Below are positions 17,800 to 26,102 of a DNA stretch of 64,000 nucleotides, piece after piece. Origin of the DNA: Pseudovibrio sp. Tun.PSC04-5.I4 (GTDB lineage: Bacteria > Pseudomonadota > Alphaproteobacteria > Rhizobiales > Stappiaceae); the NCBI RefSeq assembly GCF_900104145.1, contig NZ_FNLB01000001.1:629231-693230 (forward strand), read 5' to 3'. A program made the translations under genes and the position numbers. Below the pieces are notes generated by a model that was given only the letters and a program-made list of their open reading frames with translations, was not told the origin of the DNA and ran no database searches. Numbering within the stretch: the first letter of the stretch is position 1; each line of letters starts with the position of its first letter.

Positions 17800-18773
17800 T
17801 TGGCCCGTCGCTCTGGTGCTTTGGCTGGCAGGAACGCCGGTGCGAAGAACATCAGGTATTTAAAGCTGACATAGGCGACGATTGCAGTTGCCACATAAAG
17901 CTCAAAAAGGGCCAGAGTATTCACCTGAGACACCAACTCTGCTGGAGCGTCCAGTGTTTTCATCCAGTTGACGGTTCTGAAGAGAGCCGTTGCGCCGATC
18001 ACCAACGGGAAGGTGAAGGCAGAAAACCCGGGTGAGAACGGAAGTCGGAGCAAACGCAGGAATGAGATATAAATCAACGCTGTCATTGAGACAGCGATAC
18101 CGCCAAGCACCGCAACCATAATCGGGGATGGTTGAGAAACAACACCCAGATACCCAGCCAGTGAAAGACTTGCTGGTGCTGCCAATATGGCGATTGTTGG
18201 CTTTGCAGCATCCGGCACCTCGGGATGGAAAATCAGGCGGTACAGCATCATTGGCAACATGACCGCATAGGCAATAAGACCAAACCACAGAAGGAAAAGA
18301 GCAAGCCCTTCGAATGCGCCTCCCGGATAGGCAACAGGTGCCACGATGATGCCGACCGGCGGAACAAACCAACTGGGCACCATTTGCTGGATCTTAAAAT
18401 CTTTGGCACGGTGGTATATAAAGGCCGCCAAAAAGGCCAGATGCAGCGCGATGCCCGCAAGCCAGATGACCTCTCCATAATTTACATTGATCTCGGAAAG
18501 TGCTTTTGATGAAATCATCAGCGCCATGGCCGTAGTGGGGACAACACTGCCAACAACAGGGTGGCGAAGGTCCTCAAAAAGCGCTTTGTGAGCCAGCGTG
18601 ATTTTTCCGATCAGGAAGATGAGCAAAACGCTCGCCAAGACTGCGCCTGTGAGTTGTAGCGCTCCGCCAAAGTCTCCGGCGTTTTCCCAACTCCAACCCA
18701 AACTTGCGATGCCGAGGGCAAGCCCGCCCAAGGGTGCGGGAACGTTAGCAAGGCGGTTTCTGAGTATGTTCAT
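17796..18773 (-). CDS. TDT/TehA-SLAC1 family membrane transporter
   Basis: 325 residues from the ATG at 18773, with about ten transmembrane helices in the TDT (tellurite-resistance/dicarboxylate transporter) pattern. Characteristic segments are APLGGLALGIASLG at the N-terminus and VPSWFVPPVGIIVAPV in the middle. The family includes TehA, Mae1 malate permease and SLAC1 anion channels, so an organic or inorganic anion is the likely substrate. Its last four bases overlap the end of the convergent RpiR gene. It is divergent from a LysR regulator with a palindrome between them. Confidence 0.88.
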   Translation of the reverse strand: MNILRNRLANVPAPLGGLALGIASLGWSWENAGDFGGALQLTGAVLASVLLIFLIGKITLAHKALFEDLRHPVVGSVVPTTAMALMISSKALSEINVNYGEVIWLAGIALHLAFLAAFIYHRAKDFKIQQMVPSWFVPPVGIIVAPVAYPGGAFEGLALFLLWFGLIAYAVMLPMMLYRLIFHPEVPDAAKPTIAILAAPASLSLAGYLGVVSQPSPIMVAVLGGIAVSMTALIYISFLRLLRLPFSPGFSAFTFPLVIGATALFRTVNWMKTLDAPAELVSQVNTLALFELYVATAIVAYVSFKYLMFFAPAFLPAKAPERRAN

Positions 18774-18874
18774 AGGAAAGGCCAATAACTTAAAGGTGAA
18801 AAAACGATGACTTACAACTTTTTCAACCTAGTTGATTTGCAATGTTATGGAAATTTGAATATTTTGAATACTGT

Positions 18875-18891
18875 GTTCAATTAAATTGAAC
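18875..18891. promoter_or_regulatory. Perfect 17-bp palindrome, probable LysR operator
   Basis: GTTCAATT-A-AATTGAAC has perfect 8-bp arms around one central base. It sits 39 bp before the lysR-type start (18931) and about 100 bp before the TehA-type start. The size and AT-rich arms fit an LTTR recognition site for the divergent pair. Confidence 0.65.
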
Positions 18892-18930
18892 GAATAGGTA
18901 AAATACACTCAGGTTAGGCCACTTTAAGAA

Positions 18931-19824
18931 ATGAATGTAACGTTTCGTCAGCTAAAAGTGTTTGTCGCGATTACGCAGGAAGGGTCCTTAACCGCTGCGT
19001 CAGGACGCCTGCACCTCACTAAATCGGCAATTTCCATGGCTTTGAGTGAGCTGGAGCGACAACTTGGGCGGCGATTATTCGACAGAGCCAACAAACAACT
19101 CATCTTAAATGAACAAGGCAGGCGGTTGTTGCCACTGGCAGATGAGTTATTGGACAGAGCTGCTGCCATCTCCCAGATCTTTGAGGCTGATGATGCAACC
19201 AACGGTAATTTGCGCCTTGGCTCCAGCTACACGATTGGAAATCATCTGCTGCCCACGCTGCTCGGTGATTTTCGCCGGGATACGGGGTATCTGCACCAAT
19301 CTCTCATGCTCTCCAACAGCACCAAAACCTGCCGGATGCTTTTGGACTTCGAACTGGATTTGGGGTTCATCGAAGCAAAAATCCGTGAGAAAAAGCTAAA
19401 AGTCGAACCGTGGATGTCAGACGAGATGGTTATCGTGCGCGCGTCCACCGGTGAACAGGATAGGGGGGCACCGCAGCCGCTTTCCATCTTAGAGGGAAAA
19501 CAATGGGTATTGCGCGAACCTGGGTCTGGTACACGGGAGTTCTTTTATAAAGAGATCGGGTCAGACCTGAATGAATGGGTGGAAGCGTTTGAGCTGAACA
19601 GTACCACCGCCATTGTAAATGCCGTTGCTGCGGGCCTTGGCCATGCCTGCCTCTCAAAACGCTCGGTTGTTGGCGCTGTTGCAGATGGGAGATTGGAGGT
19701 GATTGCACTCCAAAAACCTCTGCAGAGACAGTTCTCGCTCGTTTACAACACGGAGAAGTACCAGAGCCCGGTGTTTAAATCCTTCAAAGACTACGCGCAC
19801 AAATGGGCTCTTGGAAAAGATTAA
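18931..19824 (+). CDS. LysR-family transcriptional regulator
   Basis: A 297-residue LTTR. It has an N-terminal winged helix (VTFRQLKVFVAITQEGSLTAASGRLHLTKSAISMALSELE by region, about residues 3-42) and a periplasmic-binding-protein-like effector domain (about 90-290). It is divergent from the TDT transporter and has a perfect palindrome in front of it, so it likely controls that transporter and itself. Confidence 0.93.
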   Translation: MNVTFRQLKVFVAITQEGSLTAASGRLHLTKSAISMALSELERQLGRRLFDRANKQLILNEQGRRLLPLADELLDRAAAISQIFEADDATNGNLRLGSSYTIGNHLLPTLLGDFRRDTGYLHQSLMLSNSTKTCRMLLDFELDLGFIEAKIREKKLKVEPWMSDEMVIVRASTGEQDRGAPQPLSILEGKQWVLREPGSGTREFFYKEIGSDLNEWVEAFELNSTTAIVNAVAAGLGHACLSKRSVVGAVADGRLEVIALQKPLQRQFSLVYNTEKYQSPVFKSFKDYAHKWALGKD

Positions 19825-20355
19825 TGCATCTCATTAAAACTTCGAGAGACTTCTTTCGCAAGAATTCTCCGATTTCTGAAAAATTAACCCATTCGCACCA
19901 CTGAAAATACTAACCCAAAATACTCTGAGTGATTTTTATAAATGAATTCAATTCCGCTATAGCATTCTGCATTTAAAGTGATTTCGGCCAGAACTCCCTA
20001 AAATATGAAAGACTAAATGAGGGGAGTTGCGTTCTCATTTTATGGTTTTGCATGTATGCAGCTCAGGATACACGCACACTTCAATTAACACTATTTCGCG
20101 CGTTTTCAATAGCATAACAAAGTCCGCTCGCCATTTTAAATTCCATGTTTACTTCATATTACAAGTGCAAATTATATACGCTACAGCAATACTTTTCTTT
20201 TCATTTAAATTTTCAAATTAAATATTGATTATCTCACGTATTTAAACTTTTATATGCCCAGATGAGCCATGTTCATCGGAAAATATACAAGCATACAGAG
20301 TATTTATCGTGCCTATACTTTATTGTATTGGTACATCTACCAGATGAGGGTTGTA
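19825..20355. other. AT-rich intergenic region, no gene supported
   Basis: About 530 bp, strongly AT-rich, with short open frames that have neither ribosome-binding sites nor protein-like composition. It should hold the promoter of the small exported protein at 20356. I see no known RNA motif. The composition differs from flanking operons and suggests acquired DNA. Confidence 0.5.
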
Positions 20356-20691
20356 ATGAAATTTAGCCATATCTTTAAAGCTTCCACCTGCGCGACACTT
20401 GCTTCAGTTTTTGCTGTGTCTCTTCCTTTGGCAATGACAGCTGCCCAAGCCGAGACATTCACAAAACGTGAATTCCAGAATAAAGACCGCTGCTTTGAAG
20501 TGAGAAAAGTAGGCGCGCTCATTGAGTTCAACACACGCGGCATCAAGCTGCGCAGTGCATCCCGCTCCTGGCAGGGTAACATGCAGATGAACGGTGCGAG
20601 GGTTGTAAACAAGCATCATGATCCTGTTTTCATCCAGACTAAGCGCACTCTTGAAGAGCAGCACACCACTTTGATCCCAGTAGGTTGCTAA
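20356..20691 (+). CDS. Small exported protein of unknown function
   Basis: 111 residues from the ATG at 20356, which has an AGGG ribosome-binding site; an ATG 12 bp earlier is also in frame. A Sec signal peptide is clear, ending AMTAAQAE. The mature part, about 80 residues, is basic and has two cysteines, one near its start (KDRCFEV) and one as the last residue (PVGC), which could pair. I do not recognise the family. The next gene is also an exported protein. Confidence 0.65.
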   Translation: MKFSHIFKASTCATLASVFAVSLPLAMTAAQAETFTKREFQNKDRCFEVRKVGALIEFNTRGIKLRSASRSWQGNMQMNGARVVNKHHDPVFIQTKRTLEEQHTTLIPVGC

Positions 20692-20697
20692 GTATCA

Positions 20698-20723
20698 GCG
20701 GCATTCCCAGTGGGGAGTGCCGC
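20698..20723 (+). terminator. Hairpin between two small exported-protein genes
   Basis: An 11-bp stem with one G-T pair (20698-20708 with 20713-20723) and a 4-nt loop sits directly after the stop at 20691. A strong T-run is missing, so it may be an attenuating or stabilising hairpin. Confidence 0.5.
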
Positions 20724-20748
20724 GTTCTCCCCCGCATTGTGAGGAAGC

Positions 20749-21339
20749 ATGTGTAATCATCGCATAAAATCTGCACGGCAAACTACCCGTGATCTGTTCT
20801 CCAAACTATTGCTGGGAGGAATTGCAATCCTGTCTGTGGGGTTACTGACAGCGGAAAACAGCTCTGCTGAAACCACTGTTCAACATGCAAACGCGCTCTA
20901 TTTTGAGTTTCTTGGCAATACCAGCGAGATGAGTGCTGGCTCTCCGAAGGTGAAGCAAAATGAGCAAAACGATGGCGGCATATTTATCGAAGGCGCAAAA
21001 CTAAAGGGCGCGGAACTGTTTGAAGAGCTAAACGCCAGCGCAGATAATGGCCGAATAACGCCAGAAAGCCATATGCGCGATGCCTACTTGGTGGCTCGCC
21101 TCTGGAACGTGAGTGAAGAGATTTTCTCCCACGGCATCGTCGCCTACTGCAACGAGTTGGATTTTCTATCAGCCCAAGCTGCGCCACTAGATCAGCAAGT
21201 GCGCTGTGACGACAAGATATTCAGCGTAGATATTGATGATAAAGGGATAATGTTATTGGAGAACGGCAAGCCGCGTATTCGTTACGAACTTGAAGCGGGC
21301 GTTTATGCACTCAACGACATTCCATTTCTGGTGGAATAG
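20749..21339 (+). CDS. Exported protein of unknown function
   Basis: 196 residues with a good GAGGAAG ribosome-binding site. The N-terminus is basic (CNHRIKSARQTTRDLFSK) and followed by a hydrophobic helix ending SSAET, a long Sec signal or an anchor. The mature part is acidic with two or three cysteines (AYCNELDF, VRCDDKIF). No motif is recognised. It is the second of two adjacent exported proteins and converges on a lipoprotein gene. Confidence 0.6.
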   Translation: MCNHRIKSARQTTRDLFSKLLLGGIAILSVGLLTAENSSAETTVQHANALYFEFLGNTSEMSAGSPKVKQNEQNDGGIFIEGAKLKGAELFEELNASADNGRITPESHMRDAYLVARLWNVSEEIFSHGIVAYCNELDFLSAQAAPLDQQVRCDDKIFSVDIDDKGIMLLENGKPRIRYELEAGVYALNDIPFLVE

Positions 21340-21344
21340 GCCGC

Positions 21345-21361
21345 CTTGTTCAGCGAACAAG
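21345..21361. terminator. Small bidirectional hairpin between convergent genes
   Basis: CTTGTTC-AGC-GAACAAG, a perfect 7-bp stem with a 3-nt loop, overlaps the last codons of the minus-strand lipoprotein gene and follows the plus-strand stop at 21339. It may end either transcript; no T-run is present. Confidence 0.35.
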
Positions 21362-21670
21362 AGCCTGCGGGTTCACACCAGTTTTTTCAATGGTCTCGGC
21401 ATAGTCGAACAAAGCGATCACCGGGGCTGGTAATGGTCCTGGAGGGGTATTTTTTAGGACGGGATACGGGCGGTATCTCAACTTACCCTTCAGGTCGCAG
21501 ACCTGAGCGACGGCCTCATTACCTTTTACTTTGGTGTAACACCAGTTACGTCTTTCTTTATGTACATAGAAGTATTCAGTCGTTTGCTTGTGAGCAGATT
21601 CAAATATGCCGGTTGTGCTACATCCGCCCAAAAAAAGCACTCCCAAAAGGAGTAACTGTAATCTATGCAT
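21350..21670 (-). CDS. Small putative lipoprotein
   Basis: 106 residues from the ATG at 21670. A lipoprotein signal is evident: HRLQLLLLGVLFLGGC with the lipobox LGGC, so the cysteine at about residue 17 would be lipidated. The mature part is tyrosine-rich (TEYFYVHKERRNWCYTKV) with a proline-rich segment near the end. The family is not recognised. The open frame extends 14 codons further upstream. Confidence 0.6.
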   Translation of the reverse strand: MHRLQLLLLGVLFLGGCSTTGIFESAHKQTTEYFYVHKERRNWCYTKVKGNEAVAQVCDLKGKLRYRPYPVLKNTPPGPLPAPVIALFDYAETIEKTGVNPQALVR

Positions 21671-22278
21671 TAACGAATACCCTGCGAAATGTGCAGTAAT
21701 TAAAAAACTCACGAATAGATGAGATATGGTGATTTATACATAGTAAAAACTAACTAGTTAAAATATAATAAATACAGCAATTTTTCACTTGCGAATGCGT
21801 TGCCCCCAACCGAGATATACGGCTAAACGTCATATCATGTATGGCATCTAATATGCAGACTTCTCAATCATACGAGTATTATTGCTCCAACAGAGGATGC
21901 GAATGAACGGTGTCGTATGTGAGCTCAAGTTACCAGTTGGGAACATCTCGCTGGTGCCTCCTACGCCAATCATCCAGCTCATTCCGCTGTCATATACTCT
22001 CCAAATACACGGATGAATTAATTTCCGCATACCCTGCCAGTCAATGGCCTAGTGGTGGGTGTCACTGTCCTACGGTTGTACCGATATCAACAATTCTGCG
22101 TGGGATATTGAGGGCACAAAGCTTGAGCAAACCAGCAAAATCCTGAGCGCTATCTTTGACCTGACTTTAGGGCTTTACGGATGGGATCAATATCCTGAAC
22201 TGCATTCCACCTTGGCAATCTCTCCCGGTTCTGCGAAGACTATTATAGCGTCTTTTCAAACACCTAATGAGGTTTTCC
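21671..22278. other. Region with no intact gene; possible decayed coding sequence
   Basis: About 600 bp. Roughly 21900-22265 in the plus direction reads like coding sequence in pieces (for example SYGCTDINNSAWDIEGTK and ILSAIFDLTLGLYGWDQYP) interrupted by stops at about 22017 and 22050. I cannot identify the parent family. The remaining part is AT-rich. Confidence 0.35.
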
Positions 22279-22713
22279 ATGCTGCGCGGAATTGATCCTA
22301 TCCTGTCCCCTAATCTTCTTCACGCTCTTCGGGCGATGGGCCACGGCGACACCATTGTCATAGCCGATGCCAACTTTCCCGGCGAAAGTACTGCCAAGCG
22401 TCTTATCCGTTTGGATGGAATTTCGGCAACAGATGTTCTGAAGGCCGTCTTGGAAGTACTTCCCGTCGAAGAAAAAGAGGATGCGCCCGCCAGCGTCATG
22501 CAAACGCCAGAGGATATGGAAGACGCCCCAGAAGTGATTTCCGCGTTTCAGGAGCTGCTCAACGAGCATACCGATACCCAAATCCGGCTCAATTACGTAA
22601 ACCGGTCCCAGTTCTATGAAAATGCACGAAACGCTTACGCGGTGGTTCAGACTGGGGAAACCCGCCACTATGGCAATATCTGCCTGACGAAAGGCGTGTT
22701 GCCAGAACACTAA
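22279..22713 (+). CDS. RbsD/FucU family sugar mutarotase
   Basis: 144 residues from the ATG at 22279, which has GAGG 6 bp upstream. Family features are the N-terminal LSPNLLHALRAMGHGDTIVIADANFP segment with the conserved catalytic histidine of GHGD and the C-terminal ARNAYAVVQTGETRHYGNICLTKGV strand pair. FucU and RbsD interconvert anomers of fucose or ribose. There is no sugar transporter or kinase beside it here, so the sugar is unknown. Confidence 0.87.
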   Translation: MLRGIDPILSPNLLHALRAMGHGDTIVIADANFPGESTAKRLIRLDGISATDVLKAVLEVLPVEEKEDAPASVMQTPEDMEDAPEVISAFQELLNEHTDTQIRLNYVNRSQFYENARNAYAVVQTGETRHYGNICLTKGVLPEH

Positions 22714-22761
22714 TTTTGCACTCTTGCGGCGTGCAGTTGTTGTGCGTGGGGCAGTTTGTTG

Positions 22762-22800
22762 AAAATACGAGGAGATGGTGCGCCATCCCCTCGTTATTTT
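22762..22800. terminator. Bidirectional terminator between rbsD/fucU-like and korB
   Basis: A long imperfect stem (22762-22778 with 22783-22800) with a TGCG loop, flanked by A-runs and T-runs on the two sides. It lies between two convergent genes. Confidence 0.75.
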
Positions 22801-22896
22801 GCACTTGAGATCTTGCCGCACACCCAACAAGGCCATGAGCGGTCAACAATCGTACACCAAAAACGCCTGCACACATCGTCTCATTTGCGGTTCGCG

Positions 22897-23925
22897 TTAC
22901 TGCACCTCTTCGCCAACATCCCACGTTTCAGCTTTGCGCAGGGTTGCGGAGAGGCGGCTGAGTTTTTCGTTCATGCTCAGGGGGTATTCCGGTAGGCCGA
23001 CATGGCTGGCGGCGCCAAATTCGGGAGCGTCTTCGCGGAAGAGAATGCCAAGCACAGTAGGTTCACCGTCTTTGTCGCCAAGTTCAGCAAGCGCGAGGGC
23101 GAGGGAGTGGTTGGTTTCATCGTGGTCCAGAAGATCTATTTCAGTTAAACTACCCTCTTCCAGTGGAACGATTTCCAACCCAAACCCGCCGGGCATGACG
23201 CGTATGCCTTTGTCGCGTTTGACACCAAACACCATTGGCTTGCCGTGCTCCACCACCAGAGTATGGTCCGGGCTCAGCTTTTTGTCCTTCAGATCATCAA
23301 ACGCACCATCGTTGAAGATGACGCAATTTTGCAGCACTTCCACAAATGCTGTTCCATCAAACGCGCGCGCCGCTTCCAAAACTGGCCCAAGCACCTTGGC
23401 CTGCGTATCAATGCTGCGGGCAATGAACTTCGCCCCTGCTCCAATAGCAAACCGGGCCGGATTAAGCGGCATTTCCACTGAACCACCGGGAGAACTTGGC
23501 GTGCGCACGCCTCGTTTGGAGGTTGGAGAGTACTGGCCTTTGGTCAGGCCGTAAATCTGGTTGTTGAACAGTATGATCTGCATATCTAGATTACGGCGTA
23601 GCGCATGGAGTAAATGATTGCCGCCGATGGAAAGGCCGTCACCATCGCCCGTAAACACCCAAACATCCAGATCCGGATTGGCAAGCTTTGCACCGGATGC
23701 GATGGCAGGCGCACGGCCATGGATGGTGTGAAAACCATAGGTCGCCATGTAATAGGGCAAACGCGAGGAACACCCGATACCGGAAATGCACAGGGTGTCT
23801 TCCAGCTTCGCGCCTGTATCTGCCAGCACTTTATGCAGGCTTTTCAAAACAGCGTAATCACCGCAACCCGGACACCAGCGGACATCAAGGGAGCTGGCGA
23901 AATCTTTTGGTTTCAGATCAGTCAT
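22897..23925 (-). CDS. korB: 2-oxoglutarate:ferredoxin oxidoreductase beta subunit
   Basis: 342 residues from the ATG at 23925; a GTG at 23931 overlapping the upstream stop as GTGA is an alternative. It is the thiamine-diphosphate subunit: WCPGCGDYAVL near the N-terminus supplies cysteines of a [4Fe-4S] site, a further cysteine lies in GIGCSSRLPYY, and VFTGDGDGLSIGGNHLLHA is the TPP/Mg motif with NNQIYGLTKGQ after it. Together with the alpha subunit it oxidatively decarboxylates a 2-oxoacid and reduces ferredoxin in the cytoplasm. Confidence 0.92.
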   Translation of the reverse strand: MTDLKPKDFASSLDVRWCPGCGDYAVLKSLHKVLADTGAKLEDTLCISGIGCSSRLPYYMATYGFHTIHGRAPAIASGAKLANPDLDVWVFTGDGDGLSIGGNHLLHALRRNLDMQIILFNNQIYGLTKGQYSPTSKRGVRTPSSPGGSVEMPLNPARFAIGAGAKFIARSIDTQAKVLGPVLEAARAFDGTAFVEVLQNCVIFNDGAFDDLKDKKLSPDHTLVVEHGKPMVFGVKRDKGIRVMPGGFGLEIVPLEEGSLTEIDLLDHDETNHSLALALAELGDKDGEPTVLGILFREDAPEFGAASHVGLPEYPLSMNEKLSRLSATLRKAETWDVGEEVQ

Positions 23926-23927
23926 GG

Positions 23928-25817
23928 TCACGCCCCCAACACATCTTCGATGATTTTTGCAATTTCACGTACAAGGAACGGACGCCCCTTGACGCAGGTG
24001 ACGCTTTCAAACTTCAAGTCCATCTGACTGCGCAGGATCGTTGCAAGCTGACCGTTGTTCATCTCAGGAATAAGGATGCGGTCAAAACCGGAGAGCAGCT
24101 CCTCCAAGTTGAGTGGCAACGGCCAAAGATGGCGAAGGTGAATGTGGGAGACAGATTTACCGTCCAGCTCAGCACGTCTGGCAGCCACGCGGATCGGTCC
24201 CCAACTGGAGCCCCACCCCAGCAACGCCAGCTTGCCGGTGGTTTGACCGGATTCCACATGTTGTGGCGGAATGCTCTTGGCAATAGCTTCCAGCTTTTGC
24301 GCTCGGATCTGGGTCATCAACTGATGGTTTTCACCGTCATAGGAGATAGCACCACTACCGGCCTGCTTCTCTAACCCACCGATGCGGTGCATGAGGTCTG
24401 CGGTTCCCGGAACGGCCCACGGGCGTGCCATGGTTTCCGGATCATGGTCAAACGGCAGGAACCCGTTCGGGTCACTGGCTTTTTTAACGGGGAATGGCGC
24501 ATAAGCCGGATCGCTGAAATCTGGTAGTTTCCACGGCGCACTGGCGTTGGCGATGTAACCATCCGAGAGCACCATCAATGGTGTCATGTGTTTGGTGGCA
24601 AGCTTTACAGCTTCCACACCCATATCAAAACACTCACCGGGATGTGCTGGCGCAATAACGGGTAGCGGAGCATCGCCATTGCGACCCCAAACGGCTTGGA
24701 ATAAATCCGACTGCTCGGTCTTGGTTGGCAAACCTGTGGAAGGCCCGCCGCGCTGGACGTTGACAATAACCAGCGGCAGCTCTGTCATGATCGCCAGACC
24801 GATGGCTTCTGTCTTTAAGGCAATGCCGGGGCCGGATGATCCAGTCACCCCCAGATGCCCTGCATAGGAAGCCCCGATGGACGCACAGACGGCGGCAATT
24901 TCATCTTCTGCCTGAAACGAGATCGCGCCCAGTTCCTTCAGTTTCGCAATTGTGTGCAGCAAGGGAGACGCGGGCGTGATGGGATAGGAGCCGTAAAACA
25001 ATTCAAGACCAGCAAGCGCTGCACCCGCATATAGGCCGTAGGCCATGCCCTCGTTGCCGTTGATAGAGCGGTACTCGCCCTCCATCAGCGGGGCTGGTTG
25101 AATGCGGTAACGCGAGACATCCGGCGGAAGGTCGCTTACCTCACCATAGAGGTGCCCTGCCTGTAGGGCGAGGACGTTCGCTTTTGCAAGCTCAGGCTTT
25201 TTGTGAAACTTCTGCTCGACCCATAGTTCAACGTCAGCGGTGGACCGTTCAAACAGCCACAGAACCAGACCAAGGGTCCACATGTTCTTGCAGCGTTTGG
25301 CATCCTTGGAGGAAAGTCCTGTTTCCTTCAGCGCCTTTTCCGTGCTGCTGGTGATCTCCAGCGGCAAAACGCGGAAGTTGGAAAGGGAACCGTCTTCCAG
25401 TGGGTTGCCGGCAAACCCGGCCTTGGAGATAGCCCGCTCGGTAAAGGCATCTACATCGATAATCAGCAGGCCGTTTTGTTTGACACCCTCAAGGTATTTG
25501 CGCAGGGCAGCTGGGTTCAGCGCCACAAGTGCATCTGTCTCATCGCCAAAGGTGTCAACTTCTGTGTGGCCAATATTGAGAGAATACGCCGAGACACCGT
25601 AAATAGTGCCGCTTGGTGCGCGGATATCGGCCGGGAAATCAGGAAAAGTTGCAATGTCATTGCCAAAGCGTGCCGCAGCTTCCGCAAGGCGTGTGCCGGT
25701 CATTTGAACGCCATCGCCAGAGTCTCCCGCAAAGCGGATGCGCACGTAATCCACCTCCGGCTGCTGGGAAACAGGGAGTTCGCGCGTTGACCTACCGTGT
25801 TCCAGTCCGTTTTGCAT
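23928..25817 (-). CDS. korA: 2-oxoacid:ferredoxin oxidoreductase alpha subunit (gamma-alpha fusion)
   Basis: 629 residues from the ATG at 25817, chosen for its GGAG ribosome-binding site; an ATG at 25859 would add 14 residues. The N-terminal gamma domain starts IRFAGDSGDGVQMTG. The alpha domain includes YGSYPITPASPLLHT, QAEDEIAAVCASIGASYAG and TGSSGPGIALKTEAIGLAI. The fused arrangement without a ferredoxin domain matches the two-subunit KorAB enzymes of aerobes such as mycobacteria. It is translationally coupled to korB. Confidence 0.92.
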   Translation of the reverse strand: MQNGLEHGRSTRELPVSQQPEVDYVRIRFAGDSGDGVQMTGTRLAEAAARFGNDIATFPDFPADIRAPSGTIYGVSAYSLNIGHTEVDTFGDETDALVALNPAALRKYLEGVKQNGLLIIDVDAFTERAISKAGFAGNPLEDGSLSNFRVLPLEITSSTEKALKETGLSSKDAKRCKNMWTLGLVLWLFERSTADVELWVEQKFHKKPELAKANVLALQAGHLYGEVSDLPPDVSRYRIQPAPLMEGEYRSINGNEGMAYGLYAGAALAGLELFYGSYPITPASPLLHTIAKLKELGAISFQAEDEIAAVCASIGASYAGHLGVTGSSGPGIALKTEAIGLAIMTELPLVIVNVQRGGPSTGLPTKTEQSDLFQAVWGRNGDAPLPVIAPAHPGECFDMGVEAVKLATKHMTPLMVLSDGYIANASAPWKLPDFSDPAYAPFPVKKASDPNGFLPFDHDPETMARPWAVPGTADLMHRIGGLEKQAGSGAISYDGENHQLMTQIRAQKLEAIAKSIPPQHVESGQTTGKLALLGWGSSWGPIRVAARRAELDGKSVSHIHLRHLWPLPLNLEELLSGFDRILIPEMNNGQLATILRSQMDLKFESVTCVKGRPFLVREIAKIIEDVLGA

Positions 25818-26102
25818 GTTCAGCTCCAAATCACTGGCTACAGCAGCGGGAATGGTCATGTTGTTCTTGTTCTTACAAACACCACCGCTCAGCTGAGCCA
25901 GAATACCCACTTCACTCTGATTTTTTGTAAACTGTTCTCCTATGATTGGAGTTGTGACCCAGTAACGCAGTCGCTGGGTAAGCTGTCCAACGAAGCAAGA
26001 AAGTATGTCTTATTTCCAGCTATTGAATATGGTGTATTTGACCATTCATGTGTATGAATACATATTGCATTAGGAATTATTTTTGAGGGCGTAAGGCTTC
26101 CA

